Source: Palsa-147 sp036513895 (GTDB taxonomy: Bacteria > Acidobacteriota > Terriglobia > Acidiferrales > UBA7541). Taken from it: a DNA stretch of 64,000 nt. Location: the NCBI GenBank assembly GCA_036513895.1, contig DATBYF010000050.1, positions 54,582 to 118,581 on the forward strand, written 5' to 3'. Each line of letters opens with the position of its first letter. Positions within the stretch are counted from its first letter, which is position 1. Made by a program: the position numbers and the translations under genes. This document shows positions 18,102 through 25,658 of this stretch, piece after piece. The notes beneath the pieces are model-generated. The model did no database searches. It saw only the letters and a list, made by a program, of their open reading frames with translations, and had not been told where the DNA came from.

Positions 18102-18395
18102 ATGGCGCACAACGTCGAGATGGTCCCACACATTCTGTTAGAAGCGAAAGAGAGATTCACACGGTATGTCCGCGCGGTGCTCGCTACTTTGTCTGCGCGG
18201 GATTACGCGGAACAAATCATCAAGGAGCACATTGATAGGGAACAGGTTCTGTTAGAGAATCGGTTCGGCTTCGGCGCATCCCGTATAGATGTCCCGCTGT
18301 CTCAAAGGCTTCCGGCGAGCGTTTGCCAACGGATAGAATCTATCGCGGCAACATTTCAAGCGCGGGCGGCGAAAACGGCAATATGTAACTCCTAG
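18102..18395 (+). CDS. Small hypothetical protein (97 aa)
   Basis: Two ATGs two codons apart are possible; 18102 is preferred because AGAGGA lies about eight bases upstream, whereas it is too close to 18096. The product is helical, with MAHNVEMVPHILLEAKERFT and LSARDYAEQIIKEHIDREQV, and has no membrane segment or recognised domain. It overlaps the convergent GIY-YIG gene by four bases. The two small genes and the GIY-YIG protein have no obvious relation to the flanking envelope genes. Confidence 0.6.
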   Translation: MAHNVEMVPHILLEAKERFTRYVRAVLATLSARDYAEQIIKEHIDREQVLLENRFGFGASRIDVPLSQRLPASVCQRIESIAATFQARAAKTAICNS

Positions 18396-18835
18396 CCTGG
18401 CTCGCGAACGACGTACCGCACAATGCTGGCGGCTAGCTCACGGTGCTCTTTTCTCGATGGATGAAAATGTATTTCGGTCTGGCTGCTAGGCCACTGCCCC
18501 GCACGACGGATCAGAAAAGCAACTTCGGCTTCCACCGTTTCTAAGTCGAGCGATGAACCTGTCGGTGCATCTTCGTGGCACCAAACATACAAGTCGGCTT
18601 CCGTGTGCGTATTGCGCCAAGCGTATCCGTGATACCCATTCTTTCCGTTTGCATTCCATCCGCTGTAAAGTCGCGCCCGTATCGTGCTTCTGGTGACGCC
18701 CACATAGATGAGCTCTCCATTGGCGACGACGACGTAGAGCTTCGGCAGCCTCTTGTTAGCCAAACCAGAAAACTTGGCTGTACATTTCTTAGCATCGAAG
18801 GCCAACTTGAAGCGCTCAGGCCCACTGATCTTCAT
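18392..18835 (-). CDS. GIY-YIG-like domain protein
   Basis: Encodes 147 residues from ATG at 18835, preceded by a GAGGCAGAG purine stretch; a longer frame to 18907 is less likely. Residues 30-55 read LPKLYVVVANGELIYVGVTR with the two beta strands of the GIY-YIG fold (LYVV and IYVGVT in place of GIY and YIG), followed by an Arg (RARLYSG) and a downstream Glu in LETVEAEVAF that match catalytic positions. Such domains cut DNA in repair, homing and mobile elements; stand-alone versions are mostly uncharacterised. The surrounding DNA is rich in remnants, which suggests acquisition. Confidence 0.72.
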   Translation of the reverse strand: MKISGPERFKLAFDAKKCTAKFSGLANKRLPKLYVVVANGELIYVGVTRSTIRARLYSGWNANGKNGYHGYAWRNTHTEADLYVWCHEDAPTGSSLDLETVEAEVAFLIRRAGQWPSSQTEIHFHPSRKEHRELAASIVRYVVREPG

Positions 18836-18903
18836 TATCTCTGCCTCGTCCGTATGTCTTCTAAGACTTGCTCCAACAGGCCCAACAGCCGCGCTGTGCT
18901 TCG

Positions 18904-20070
18904 TCAACCGCGGACGGGAGGCTCAACCGGAATAAGTTCCTTGCCGCGGATCGTATATTGCGTGCCGCGCCAGTGAACGTTCCGCGTAAAGAAGCTGACA
19001 ATCAGAATGAAGAACGCGCAGGCATCCTGCACGGGAACCAGCCAGAATCGCTTGCGCAAAAGCGGATCGCGCAGCCCCCACACGCCGACGGTCCAAGCCA
19101 TCAAACCGCATAGCGCGACGTACGCAATCCCGTACCCTGCAGCGAGCGCACGCCACGGAGCCACGGCAGCCACGAGCAGCGCCCATGCCAGACCGTGCGC
19201 GAAGATCAAGCCAACGTAACCCGACGGCGTGGCATTGCGAATCGCAATGCACCAACGCAGTTGATGCCGAAAATATTCCTTCACCGAAGTGACCGGATAA
19301 ACTGTGTCCACGGGCAGCGAAGCGATCGCAACGCGGTAACCCCTCGCCGCAATCCGGTGCCCGAACTCGTGATCGTCGGTGAAATGCCCGGCGATATCCG
19401 CGAAGCCGCCGATCTCGGCGAGCCGCGCTTTCGTAGTGGCCATCGTCGCGCCAAGCGCAAAATCCACCGAGTTGAAGAGCCACGCTACAAGCACTCCAGA
19501 AGCAAAATCCGCCGAATTCCCTATCGCCTCCAGAACCGCGCCGAACGACCGGCTCGGAATCCCGCGATACAAACAAGTGACCGCGCCGACCATGGGATCG
19601 CGAAATGGCGCGACCACAGCACGAAGATAATCGCGGCCGACGCGAATATCTGCATCGCTGATAACCAGAATGTCGTGCCGCGCCTCGCCAACCATCCGCG
19701 AGAGCTTGTTGACTTTATTCGAAGCGCCGATCCTCTCGGCGCCAATCAGCAACCGAATGCCGGTCTGCGGGAAATCGCGAATGATTTTCTCGATCACCGG
19801 AATGGCAGGATCGTGTTCGTCGGCAACGTTGAAGAGAATTTCGTACTCGGGATAATCGAGATTGCAAAAGCTCGCGTAGTTTTCGTAGGACTCACGATCA
19901 AGCCCGCGCACCGGCTTCAAAATGCTGACCGGCGGCGCAAAATCCCGCGGTGGCGAAGCATGCCCGAGGAAAAAGCGGCGCGCCGCGACGATCGCTAGCA
20001 CGTAATAAATCAGCGGCATCGCCGCCGCGATCAGTATCACCCAGCGCGCAACTTGCAAAATCGTAAGCAC
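18904..20070 (-). CDS. hpnI: Hopanoid glycosyltransferase HpnI (GT21-like)
   Basis: Encodes 388 residues from a GTG at 20070, four bases after the upstream stop. An N-terminal membrane helix (WVILIAAAMPLIYYVLAIV) is followed by the GT-A domain with PPVSILKPVRGLD, metal-binding SDADIRV, DDHEFG and HQLRW, and four C-terminal hydrophobic helices. HpnI adds N-acetylglucosamine to bacteriohopanetetrol in the inner membrane. The operon also has hpnJ, which uses the HpnI product after deacetylation, so the assignment is well supported. No hpnK deacetylase is seen in the window. Confidence 0.9.
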   Translation of the reverse strand: MLTILQVARWVILIAAAMPLIYYVLAIVAARRFFLGHASPPRDFAPPVSILKPVRGLDRESYENYASFCNLDYPEYEILFNVADEHDPAIPVIEKIIRDFPQTGIRLLIGAERIGASNKVNKLSRMVGEARHDILVISDADIRVGRDYLRAVVAPFRDPMVGAVTCLYRGIPSRSFGAVLEAIGNSADFASGVLVAWLFNSVDFALGATMATTKARLAEIGGFADIAGHFTDDHEFGHRIAARGYRVAIASLPVDTVYPVTSVKEYFRHQLRWCIAIRNATPSGYVGLIFAHGLAWALLVAAVAPWRALAAGYGIAYVALCGLMAWTVGVWGLRDPLLRKRFWLVPVQDACAFFILIVSFFTRNVHWRGTQYTIRGKELIPVEPPVRG

Positions 20071-20074
20071 AATT

Positions 20075-20443
20075 TTATCCGATGCAAACGAGCATAACGC
20101 CGAGGCAAACCAGAAGAACGCCCATCCAGCGCGCCGCCGTCACGCGCTCGCCCAGAAGATATTTTCCGCCAAACGCCCCCACCGCATAGCTCAGCGCGGT
20201 CACAGGAACCACAAAGCTCACATTTTCAAACGCCAGCAGCATCATCAGCGAAAAAAAGCCCAGCGCCATCAATCCCACGCCAATCCACATCCAACCGACG
20301 CGAAACGCGCGCAAAATAACGCGCACCAGATTGCGCGGCGAGAAATCGTGAACTTCGCCGATTTCCTTCATCGCGCGTGAAACGGCGATTTCCCCGCCCG
20401 TCCCGGCGCAAATGATGATCACGAAGCAAAGAACGTCGCGCAT
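20075..20443 (-). CDS. Half-size DMT/EamA-like membrane protein, second of a pair
   Basis: A longer frame begins at 20683 but its Arg-rich start lies inside the previous gene. ATG at 20443 gives 122 residues, beginning MRDVLCFVIIICAGTGGEIA, with four hydrophobic helices and the end VTAARWMGVLLVCLGVMLVC that is typical of drug/metabolite-transporter domains. Full DMT proteins have ten helices; these four-helix forms work as dimers, like EmrE or ArnE/ArnF. It starts two bases after the previous DMT gene and is followed by hpnI, so a heterodimer with the preceding protein is likely. Confidence 0.82.
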   Translation of the reverse strand: MRDVLCFVIIICAGTGGEIAVSRAMKEIGEVHDFSPRNLVRVILRAFRVGWMWIGVGLMALGFFSLMMLLAFENVSFVVPVTALSYAVGAFGGKYLLGERVTAARWMGVLLVCLGVMLVCIG

Positions 20444-20445
20444 GT

Positions 20446-20862
20446 TCACGCCTGCTCCGTGGTTCGCGGCGGCGTGCGACTGACGAGAAATACTCCGAGC
20501 GAAATCACCAACACGCCCAGCCAGCGAACCGGCGTTATAACCTCGCCAAGAACGAAATATCCGAGGAAGGCAACAATCGCGTAAGCGAAAGAAGACGCGG
20601 GCTGAACGTAGCTGTAATCGGCGAACGAAAGCACCAGAAGATACGCGATGAAAAACGACAGCAGCGACGCGATACCCAGCCAAACCAGCGGTGATTCAAA
20701 CGCCCGGACAAAAAAATGGACCAACTGCCCCGGCCGCACACCGGGCGTGCTGCCGAGTTGGCGCATTCCCTTCCCCAGGAAAATATCGCCCAGCGGCCCA
20801 AACGTCACCATCAGGATCAGCAAAATCCAGGTCTTCAAATGCGTTCGTGCGCTACCGCTCAT
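20446..20862 (-). CDS. Half-size DMT/EamA-like membrane protein, first of a pair
   Basis: ATG at 20862 overlaps the hpnJ stop as ATGA and gives 138 residues. Four hydrophobic helices are visible: LKTWILLILMVTFGPLGDIF, LVWLGIASLLSFFIAYLLVL, YVQPASSFAYAIVAFLGYFV and PVRWLGVLVISLGVFLV. The loop signature before the last helix (FVLGEVITPVRWLG) is the DMT 'GE...RW' motif. Together with its neighbour it probably forms a small heterodimeric carrier; ArnE/ArnF flip an aminoarabinose-lipid, so a role in moving a glycosylated hopanoid or its precursor is an inference from context. Confidence 0.82.
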   Translation of the reverse strand: MSGSARTHLKTWILLILMVTFGPLGDIFLGKGMRQLGSTPGVRPGQLVHFFVRAFESPLVWLGIASLLSFFIAYLLVLSFADYSYVQPASSFAYAIVAFLGYFVLGEVITPVRWLGVLVISLGVFLVSRTPPRTTEQA

Positions 20863-22358
20863 GCGCTGTGCGAACCCACGGGAGAATTCGGAACGGCAAC
20901 GGCCACGGTTTCCTTCATGCCCTTGCGCGCCAATTTCCGCCGCTGCGCGCGAAGACGCAGGAAATCCACCGCTTCGTGATAGAGGATTTTGCGCGAATCG
21001 GCATCCCACAATCTCTCGCGCACAAATCGCCACGCCACTCGCGGCCGGAAATAATATTCATCGTAGAAGCGATGAACTCCGCTCATGATGTCCTCGCGCG
21101 AAAGGCCCGGGAAGGCAAGGTGCGGCAGTTGATGGCCGCCGTCATCGGCGATAGCTTCGCCGTGCAGATAACCGGCGTTCTGCGAGACGGTATAAAGCTC
21201 AGTCCCCGGATAAGCATGCGCCATAGAGACCTGAATGGACTCGCAATCGAGTTCCTTCGCGAAATCAATGGTGCGCTGGATAGTCTCGTGAGTTTCGCCC
21301 GGCAGCCCGATAATGAAATCGCCGTGAACGTGAATGCCGACTTTCTTGCAATTCTTCATGAAGCTGCGCGCCATCTCTACTGTCGCGCCCTTTTTGATAT
21401 TTTTTAGAATCTGCGGATCGCCTGACTCGAATCCGACGATCAGCAAACGCCCGCCTGCATCGGCCATGGCTTTCAAGGCTTCGTAGTCGCTGTGAACGCG
21501 CGCCGTGCACGACCATCGGTGTCCCACCGGCTGGATTTTCTTGCACAGCTCAATCACGCGATCCTTGCGGATGTTAAACGTATCGTCATCAAAGAAAAAT
21601 TCCTTGGCTTGCGGAAATCGCTTCGAGGCTTCCGCGAATTCGCGAGCCACGTTGTCCGTAGATCGCACGCGCCACGCGTGGCCCGAAAGCGTCTGCGGCC
21701 AAAGGCAGAATGTGCATAACGCCGGACATCCGCGCGACGTGTAAAACGACACGTAGGGATGCAGCAGGAACGGCACATTGTAATTCTCGATCTTCAAATT
21801 CTTTTCATAGACTTCCGTCGCGAAAGGCAGCGCATCAAGTTCCGCGGTCTGCAGCATCGGCCGCGTCGGATTGTGGACCACCTGCCCATCCTTCATGTAA
21901 CTCGCGTTCGCGATTTCACTCACGGGCTTGCCCTGCGCATACTCAACAACAGCATGGTCGAATTCGCCGCGAACGATGAAGTCAATATCAGGACTCGCCA
22001 GCAAGCTCTCAGCAGGCTTAATTTGAACGTGCGGCCCGACAAAACAGATTTTCAGGTCGCGCTTTTGTTCCTTCATGGCCCGAGCAATCTTCAGATCGCT
22101 GCCGAATCCCACAGTTGACGTAAAAAGGACCACAAATTCGTAATCCTGCGCGATCCGAACCGTCTCCGCGATGGAAACATGATGGGGCGGCGCGTCCAGC
22201 AGCCGGCTTCCCGGGAGCATCCCCGCGGGGTACGTCAGCCAGACCGGGTACCAGTAGGACTCGATTTCGCGTGTTGCCGGCCAACGCGAACTCGCTCCAC
22301 CGTCAAACTTCTCAAAGCTCGGCGGATTTAGCAGCAGCGTCTTCATAACTGACGGCAT
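20859..22358 (-). CDS. hpnJ: Hopanoid radical SAM enzyme HpnJ
   Basis: Encodes 499 residues from ATG at 22358, eight bases after a strong AAGGAGG (22367-22373). Residues 15-165 resemble a B12-binding domain (VVLFTSTVGFGSDLKIARAM, FVGPHVQ). The radical SAM domain follows, with the iron-sulfur motif CPALCTFC near residue 210 and FFFDDDTFN. HpnJ is required to make the cyclitol ether head group of bacteriohopanetetrol in several bacteria by ring contraction of the glucosamine unit. It is first in the operon hpnJ-DMT-DMT-hpnI. An IS1-like element ends about 100 bases upstream, which may affect its promoter. Confidence 0.92.
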   Translation of the reverse strand: MPSVMKTLLLNPPSFEKFDGGASSRWPATREIESYWYPVWLTYPAGMLPGSRLLDAPPHHVSIAETVRIAQDYEFVVLFTSTVGFGSDLKIARAMKEQKRDLKICFVGPHVQIKPAESLLASPDIDFIVRGEFDHAVVEYAQGKPVSEIANASYMKDGQVVHNPTRPMLQTAELDALPFATEVYEKNLKIENYNVPFLLHPYVSFYTSRGCPALCTFCLWPQTLSGHAWRVRSTDNVAREFAEASKRFPQAKEFFFDDDTFNIRKDRVIELCKKIQPVGHRWSCTARVHSDYEALKAMADAGGRLLIVGFESGDPQILKNIKKGATVEMARSFMKNCKKVGIHVHGDFIIGLPGETHETIQRTIDFAKELDCESIQVSMAHAYPGTELYTVSQNAGYLHGEAIADDGGHQLPHLAFPGLSREDIMSGVHRFYDEYYFRPRVAWRFVRERLWDADSRKILYHEAVDFLRLRAQRRKLARKGMKETVAVAVPNSPVGSHSA

Positions 22359-22366
22359 GAACAATG

Positions 22367-22373
22367 CCTCCTT
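22367..22373 (-). promoter_or_regulatory. Strong Shine-Dalgarno of hpnJ
   Basis: AAGGAGG followed by eight bases and ATG at 22358; it decides the start against a TTG two codons upstream and an ATG four codons downstream. Confidence 0.7.
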
Positions 22374-22469
22374 AATGCCACGGGGCGATTAAGCCCGCGT
22401 GTATACCAACTCACCATTCTAACTGATTTAGATGCCGAGCCCAAGCCACCGGGAGGGCCGGTAGTGGTG

Positions 22470-22793
22470 TCATTTCGCCGGACGTTCGGAAAAAACAATA
22501 ACCTGTTGGTCTGGGAGAATTGCAGTTAAGCCAACGGCATTGCGCGAAGGGTCGCCAGAATTGGGCAAGATATCGAAAGATGCTTCGGTCAACTTTAAGA
22601 CTATATCGCCAGAACCAGGCGCGCCTACCCGTACTCGGACAAAGCCGAGCGATGCGTCAGTGGCTACCACTACCCCGTGCACGACTGGGCCGGTAGCGAA
22701 TTCGGGCGAAAACATTCCCATTATCACCAACGGGGTTTGGTTTTCTTTCCATCCGTCCAAAACTAAAAACGCATCACTAACTGGTATTGCCAT
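22470..22793 (-). CDS. Passenger protein of the IS element (107 aa)
   Basis: ATG at 22793 follows AAAGGAG by a few bases, 29 bases after the transposase stop, so it is probably co-transcribed with it. The stop lies inside the terminal repeat. The product begins MAIPVSDAFLVLDGWKENQT, is mostly beta-stranded (VVHGVVVATDASLGFVRVRV) and has no Cys, His cluster or membrane segment. Function not recognised. Its place between transposase and element end suggests a passenger or an accessory transposition gene. Confidence 0.65.
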   Translation of the reverse strand: MAIPVSDAFLVLDGWKENQTPLVIMGMFSPEFATGPVVHGVVVATDASLGFVRVRVGAPGSGDIVLKLTEASFDILPNSGDPSRNAVGLTAILPDQQVIVFSERPAK

Positions 22794-22822
22794 GTTTCTC
22801 CTTTGTGTTGAGCAGCTTGGGC

Positions 22823-23638
22823 TCAAGCAAGCAACTTATCTAGCGACCAAATTTCATTGGCGACTCCCGCCGCCATTGCCGGAGATATGCGCAAAGTTGA
22901 ATGAATACGGCAGAAGTTATACCAAGCAAAGTACAAAGCCAATGCCGCCTTCAAGTTCTCGAACTTCTTTGAAAAAGCGTTCGTAAGCCGCGTGAATCTG
23001 CGGAGCTGCATTCGTACCGTAAGGTTCTGTCGCTCCACATGGGAAGTTGAGATGTACTCAGGTTTCGGGTTGCCCATGACTGGGACAGGCCGCGCATCCA
23101 CGATTTCCGAGGGACTGTACCGTTCGCGGTTTGTCTCGTCTCCCTGATAGGTTTTCACCAACATGGCGTAATCCACATTCGTACCGAACGTATCGTCTAC
23201 GGCATTCACATAAGGCCGAAAACCATCCGTTGTGATCTGGGGGCGAGTGGCGAGCCGCGATTCTAAGTCCTTCATTAGCTGATAGGCATTCTCTGCACTG
23301 CGCTTGCCTACCAAGTACGAAGGAACCAGCTTGCTTTCGGAATCTATTGCGATGAACAGGTATTGCTCGCCCATGACGCGCTCGTCATGTCGCGTGGGAT
23401 TTAGATTCTTTTGACGGACGAAAACAAAGCTATGCATTTCGTCAACTTGGATTAGGCGCGAACGGATACCGCGCATTTTCTCGTCCAAGAGACGTTCGCA
23501 GTTCTTCCCGACGCGCAGAAGCACGCGCAGGACTGTCTTGTGTTCCACGCCAACTAGACGCGCGGTCGCTCGAACGGAGCAACCCTCAACTAACGCATTG
23601 ATGATTTGGACTTGCTTCTCTTTCGGTAGGACGTTCAT
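22823..23638 (-). CDS. IS1-family-like transposase
   Basis: Encodes 271 residues in a single frame. An N-terminal helix-turn-helix (QIINALVEGCSVRATARLVG) is followed by a DDE catalytic core: first Asp in RLIQVDEMHSFVFV, second Asp in ITTDGFRPYV and Glu in STSHVERQNLTVRMQL. The region RRFTRLTNAFSKKFENLK with AWYNFCRIH after the Glu is typical of IS1-like transposases. Classical IS1 needs a frameshift between insA and insB; here the protein is continuous, as in several environmental members. It is complete and could be active. Confidence 0.9.
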   Translation of the reverse strand: MNVLPKEKQVQIINALVEGCSVRATARLVGVEHKTVLRVLLRVGKNCERLLDEKMRGIRSRLIQVDEMHSFVFVRQKNLNPTRHDERVMGEQYLFIAIDSESKLVPSYLVGKRSAENAYQLMKDLESRLATRPQITTDGFRPYVNAVDDTFGTNVDYAMLVKTYQGDETNRERYSPSEIVDARPVPVMGNPKPEYISTSHVERQNLTVRMQLRRFTRLTNAFSKKFENLKAALALYFAWYNFCRIHSTLRISPAMAAGVANEIWSLDKLLA

Positions 23639-23719
23639 TTCGGCTTGCCTTTCTGCGGTGGCAAGCCGTAAACTCGAATCTCACGGTCGGCATTGCGGCT
23701 TACCCCGCTTGCTGATTTG

Positions 23720-23760
23720 GCCCCGCCGAGAGCTTCAACTCCCGACGGGGCTTTGTTTTA
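23720..23760 (+). terminator. Possible terminator inside the IS element
   Basis: GCCCCG at 23720-23725 pairs with CGGGGC at 23746-23751, followed by a T-rich tail CTTTGTTTTA. The stem is short and the loop 20 bases. It would stop plus-strand transcription entering the element. Confidence 0.35.
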
Positions 23761-23887
23761 ACAGGTTAATAATACAGCAAGCGCTTGCTGTTTGTCAAGG
23801 GATATTATTTTGCCTCTTGATGGTGGCGAGCGACAATGGTATAAAACACACCTCGGGCGTTTACTCATAGTGAGCCTCCGAATTCGA

Positions 23888-23926
23888 CGGTCACTGAATC
23901 TCTAGTTCAGTGGCCGTTTTTGTTTT
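23888..23926 (+). terminator. Rho-independent terminator-like hairpin in the IS element
   Basis: CGGTCACTGAA (23888-23898) pairs with TTCAGTGGCCG (23906-23916) with one G-T wobble, followed by a run of T. It faces plus-strand transcription, against the direction of the transposase, and may shield the element from read-through. Confidence 0.5.
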
Positions 23927-24064
23927 CCCGTCCTTTCAATGGGCAGAAACTAAAAAAGCCCACACAGCAAACACCTCTCCCGAAATCATCGGGGAGAAGC
24001 ATCTCCTGTATGGGCTTCAAGAATTCCTGCCAAAATCTGACAGGTTCTTAAATCGCCTTGTTAC

Positions 24065-24211
24065 TTACTTCGTCTTACGTGGCCTCCCGCCGCTACGTGT
24101 CTTGCGACTGAGCGACAGTTGTCTAAAATACTCCGAACCGCGTCGTGCCGTTACTTTGCCGCCTCTGCGTCCTAACTCAACAGCAGCAGCATTCTTTTTT
24201 AGCTTTGGCAC
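24065..24211 (-). CDS. Small basic passenger protein (48 aa)
   Basis: A short frame runs from GTG at 24211 to TAA at 24065 on the same strand as the transposase. It reads VPKLKKNAAAVELGRRGGKV and continues with many Arg and Lys (SRKTRSGGRPRKTK at the end). The AAAVELGRRGGK pattern resembles small basic proteins seen in other bacterial mobile DNA. No ATG is in frame and no strong ribosome-binding site is visible. Composition and location are the only support. Confidence 0.45.
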   Translation of the reverse strand: MPKLKKNAAAVELGRRGGKVTARRGSEYFRQLSLSRKTRSGGRPRKTK

Positions 24212-24314
24212 GACAGCATCGTATCGAGCGCTTGGTGTTTTGTCAATCGGCTTTTATGGTCAAATGACACCACTACCGGAGGGCCAACTCGCCTAACATG
24301 TCGCTTAACCTATT

Positions 24315-25658
24315 CTATTGGAATACCTTAGCTAGCTGCCCGGTTGTCTGGAGCAGCGAAAGCTGCCCCTTTTGCCGCGCGAAATCAGCATCCAGGAACG
24401 TCACCCACTTCTCGCTCTCCTCCACCCGCACCTGCTCCAGATCGCGCAGGCTCGCGCGCCCCTGGTCGAAGCGCTCCTGAATCTCAGCCAACGTCTCCTG
24501 CGAAAGCTTGAGGTCCAACCGCGCCACCTCGCGCGCCGCTTCAAGCTCATGGGCATCGCGGGCTTTCTGCCGGACGTCTAGCCGCACATCATTGCGCTTC
24601 CCGCCAACCGAAAGCTCTTGGGCTCGAAGTTCGCTCTTTGCCAGCGCCACGGTCGCGGCCGTCTTTGCCGCGAATAGCGGAATCGTGATCTCGACGCCGA
24701 TGTTGACGTTGTTCGGCTTAAATCCTCTGAAGAATTCCGAGTAGTGGTTAATCTCGCTCAGCAAGTCGTATTCGCCGATGAGCTGAACCGTTGGCCAATA
24801 AGCTCGTTTGGCGCCCGTAAACAAATGCTGCCGGGCGCTCCGTTCGTTTTCCTGCTCTTTCAGGTCAATACTATTCTCGAGCGCCACATTCTCGAGCGCC
24901 GCCGCGGATTCCTCCGCCGTCGCAGGCAAATCCTCCGGCGAGACCTGAATCGTGACGCTATCAGGATAGCCGAGTTGGTCGCGCAGTTGCCCGGTTAGGA
25001 TATCGTTGCGATCGCTGAGCTGGAGAATGTGATAATTAATTTTTGCCGCGGTCAATTCGCCGCGTGTGACTTCGATTGGCAGCTCTAGCCCCGCGCCGGC
25101 GCGCTCGCGCGTGTAATCAAGAATCTTCTGCGCGCTGGCCTCTTCCGCGCGAAGTAATTCCAGCCCGTGGCGCACTTTCGCGAGTTCCAGATAAGCGGAC
25201 GCCGTCCGCACAATCACCGAATCGCGAACTCGTTCGATTTCAAGTTGCTGATTCCTGGCGCGATCTTCATCCGCGCGCTGCTCACCATGCAATTCCGGAT
25301 TGTAGACGTTCTCCGTGTACACCACTTTGACGATCGAGGGAGCGGAGCCGCCGGGAGTGGCCGGGAATCCGTTGCTATAGACATAGCCCGCCCCGGTAAA
25401 AACATTCGGCAGGAATGCTGAGTGCGCCAGTCGCGCTTCATTCTGCGCGACGGTGTATTGCACCCGCGAAAGCGCCAGTTCCCTGCTGTTCTTCAATGCC
25501 AGCGCGACTGCATCCTTCAAACTAAGCGGCTGCGAATCCTGAGCAAACGCTGCATTTACCCAACCAAACACGATCGACGCCAAGAAGAACATACCGAACG
25601 CCAGACCGCTCCTACGAATACGACATTGCCACCGCATTCGCGCCTCGCGTCTATTCAT
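24315..25658 (-). CDS. TolC-family outer membrane efflux protein
   Basis: Encodes 447 residues. A signal peptide (GLAFGMFFLASIVFGWVNAAFA) is followed by two structural repeats of long helices with QPLSLKDAVALALKNSRELA at the start of the first, the standard OEP signature. It forms a trimeric channel in the outer membrane for tripartite exporters. ATG at 25658 overlaps the stop of the upstream permease by eight bases, so the two are translationally coupled. The 3' end lies 30 bases from the target duplication of the IS element. Confidence 0.92.
   Translation of the reverse strand: MNRREARMRWQCRIRRSGLAFGMFFLASIVFGWVNAAFAQDSQPLSLKDAVALALKNSRELALSRVQYTVAQNEARLAHSAFLPNVFTGAGYVYSNGFPATPGGSAPSIVKVVYTENVYNPELHGEQRADEDRARNQQLEIERVRDSVIVRTASAYLELAKVRHGLELLRAEEASAQKILDYTRERAGAGLELPIEVTRGELTAAKINYHILQLSDRNDILTGQLRDQLGYPDSVTIQVSPEDLPATAEESAAALENVALENSIDLKEQENERSARQHLFTGAKRAYWPTVQLIGEYDLLSEINHYSEFFRGFKPNNVNIGVEITIPLFAAKTAATVALAKSELRAQELSVGGKRNDVRLDVRQKARDAHELEAAREVARLDLKLSQETLAEIQERFDQGRASLRDLEQVRVEESEKWVTFLDADFARQKGQLSLLQTTGQLAKVFQ

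Larger units (their letters stand above)
22460..24277 (-). mobile_element. IS1-like insertion element with passenger ORFs (1818 bp)
   Basis: The ends are perfect 16-base inverted repeats, GGTAGTGGTGTCATTT at 22460-22475 and its complement at 24262-24277. They are flanked by an 8-base direct repeat GGAGGGCC at 22452-22459 and 24278-24285, which is a target-site duplication. The element carries, all on the minus strand, a small basic ORF, the transposase and a 107-residue ORF. IS1 elements are usually below 1.2 kb with 8-9 bp duplications; the extra length here is passenger DNA. Intact repeats and duplication suggest a recent insertion. Confidence 0.9.

Noticed and set aside
19195..19998. 267-codon plus-strand frame
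   Set aside because: Antisense of hpnI, no recognisable domain.
20691..21407. 238-codon plus-strand frame
   Set aside because: Antisense of hpnJ and a DMT gene.
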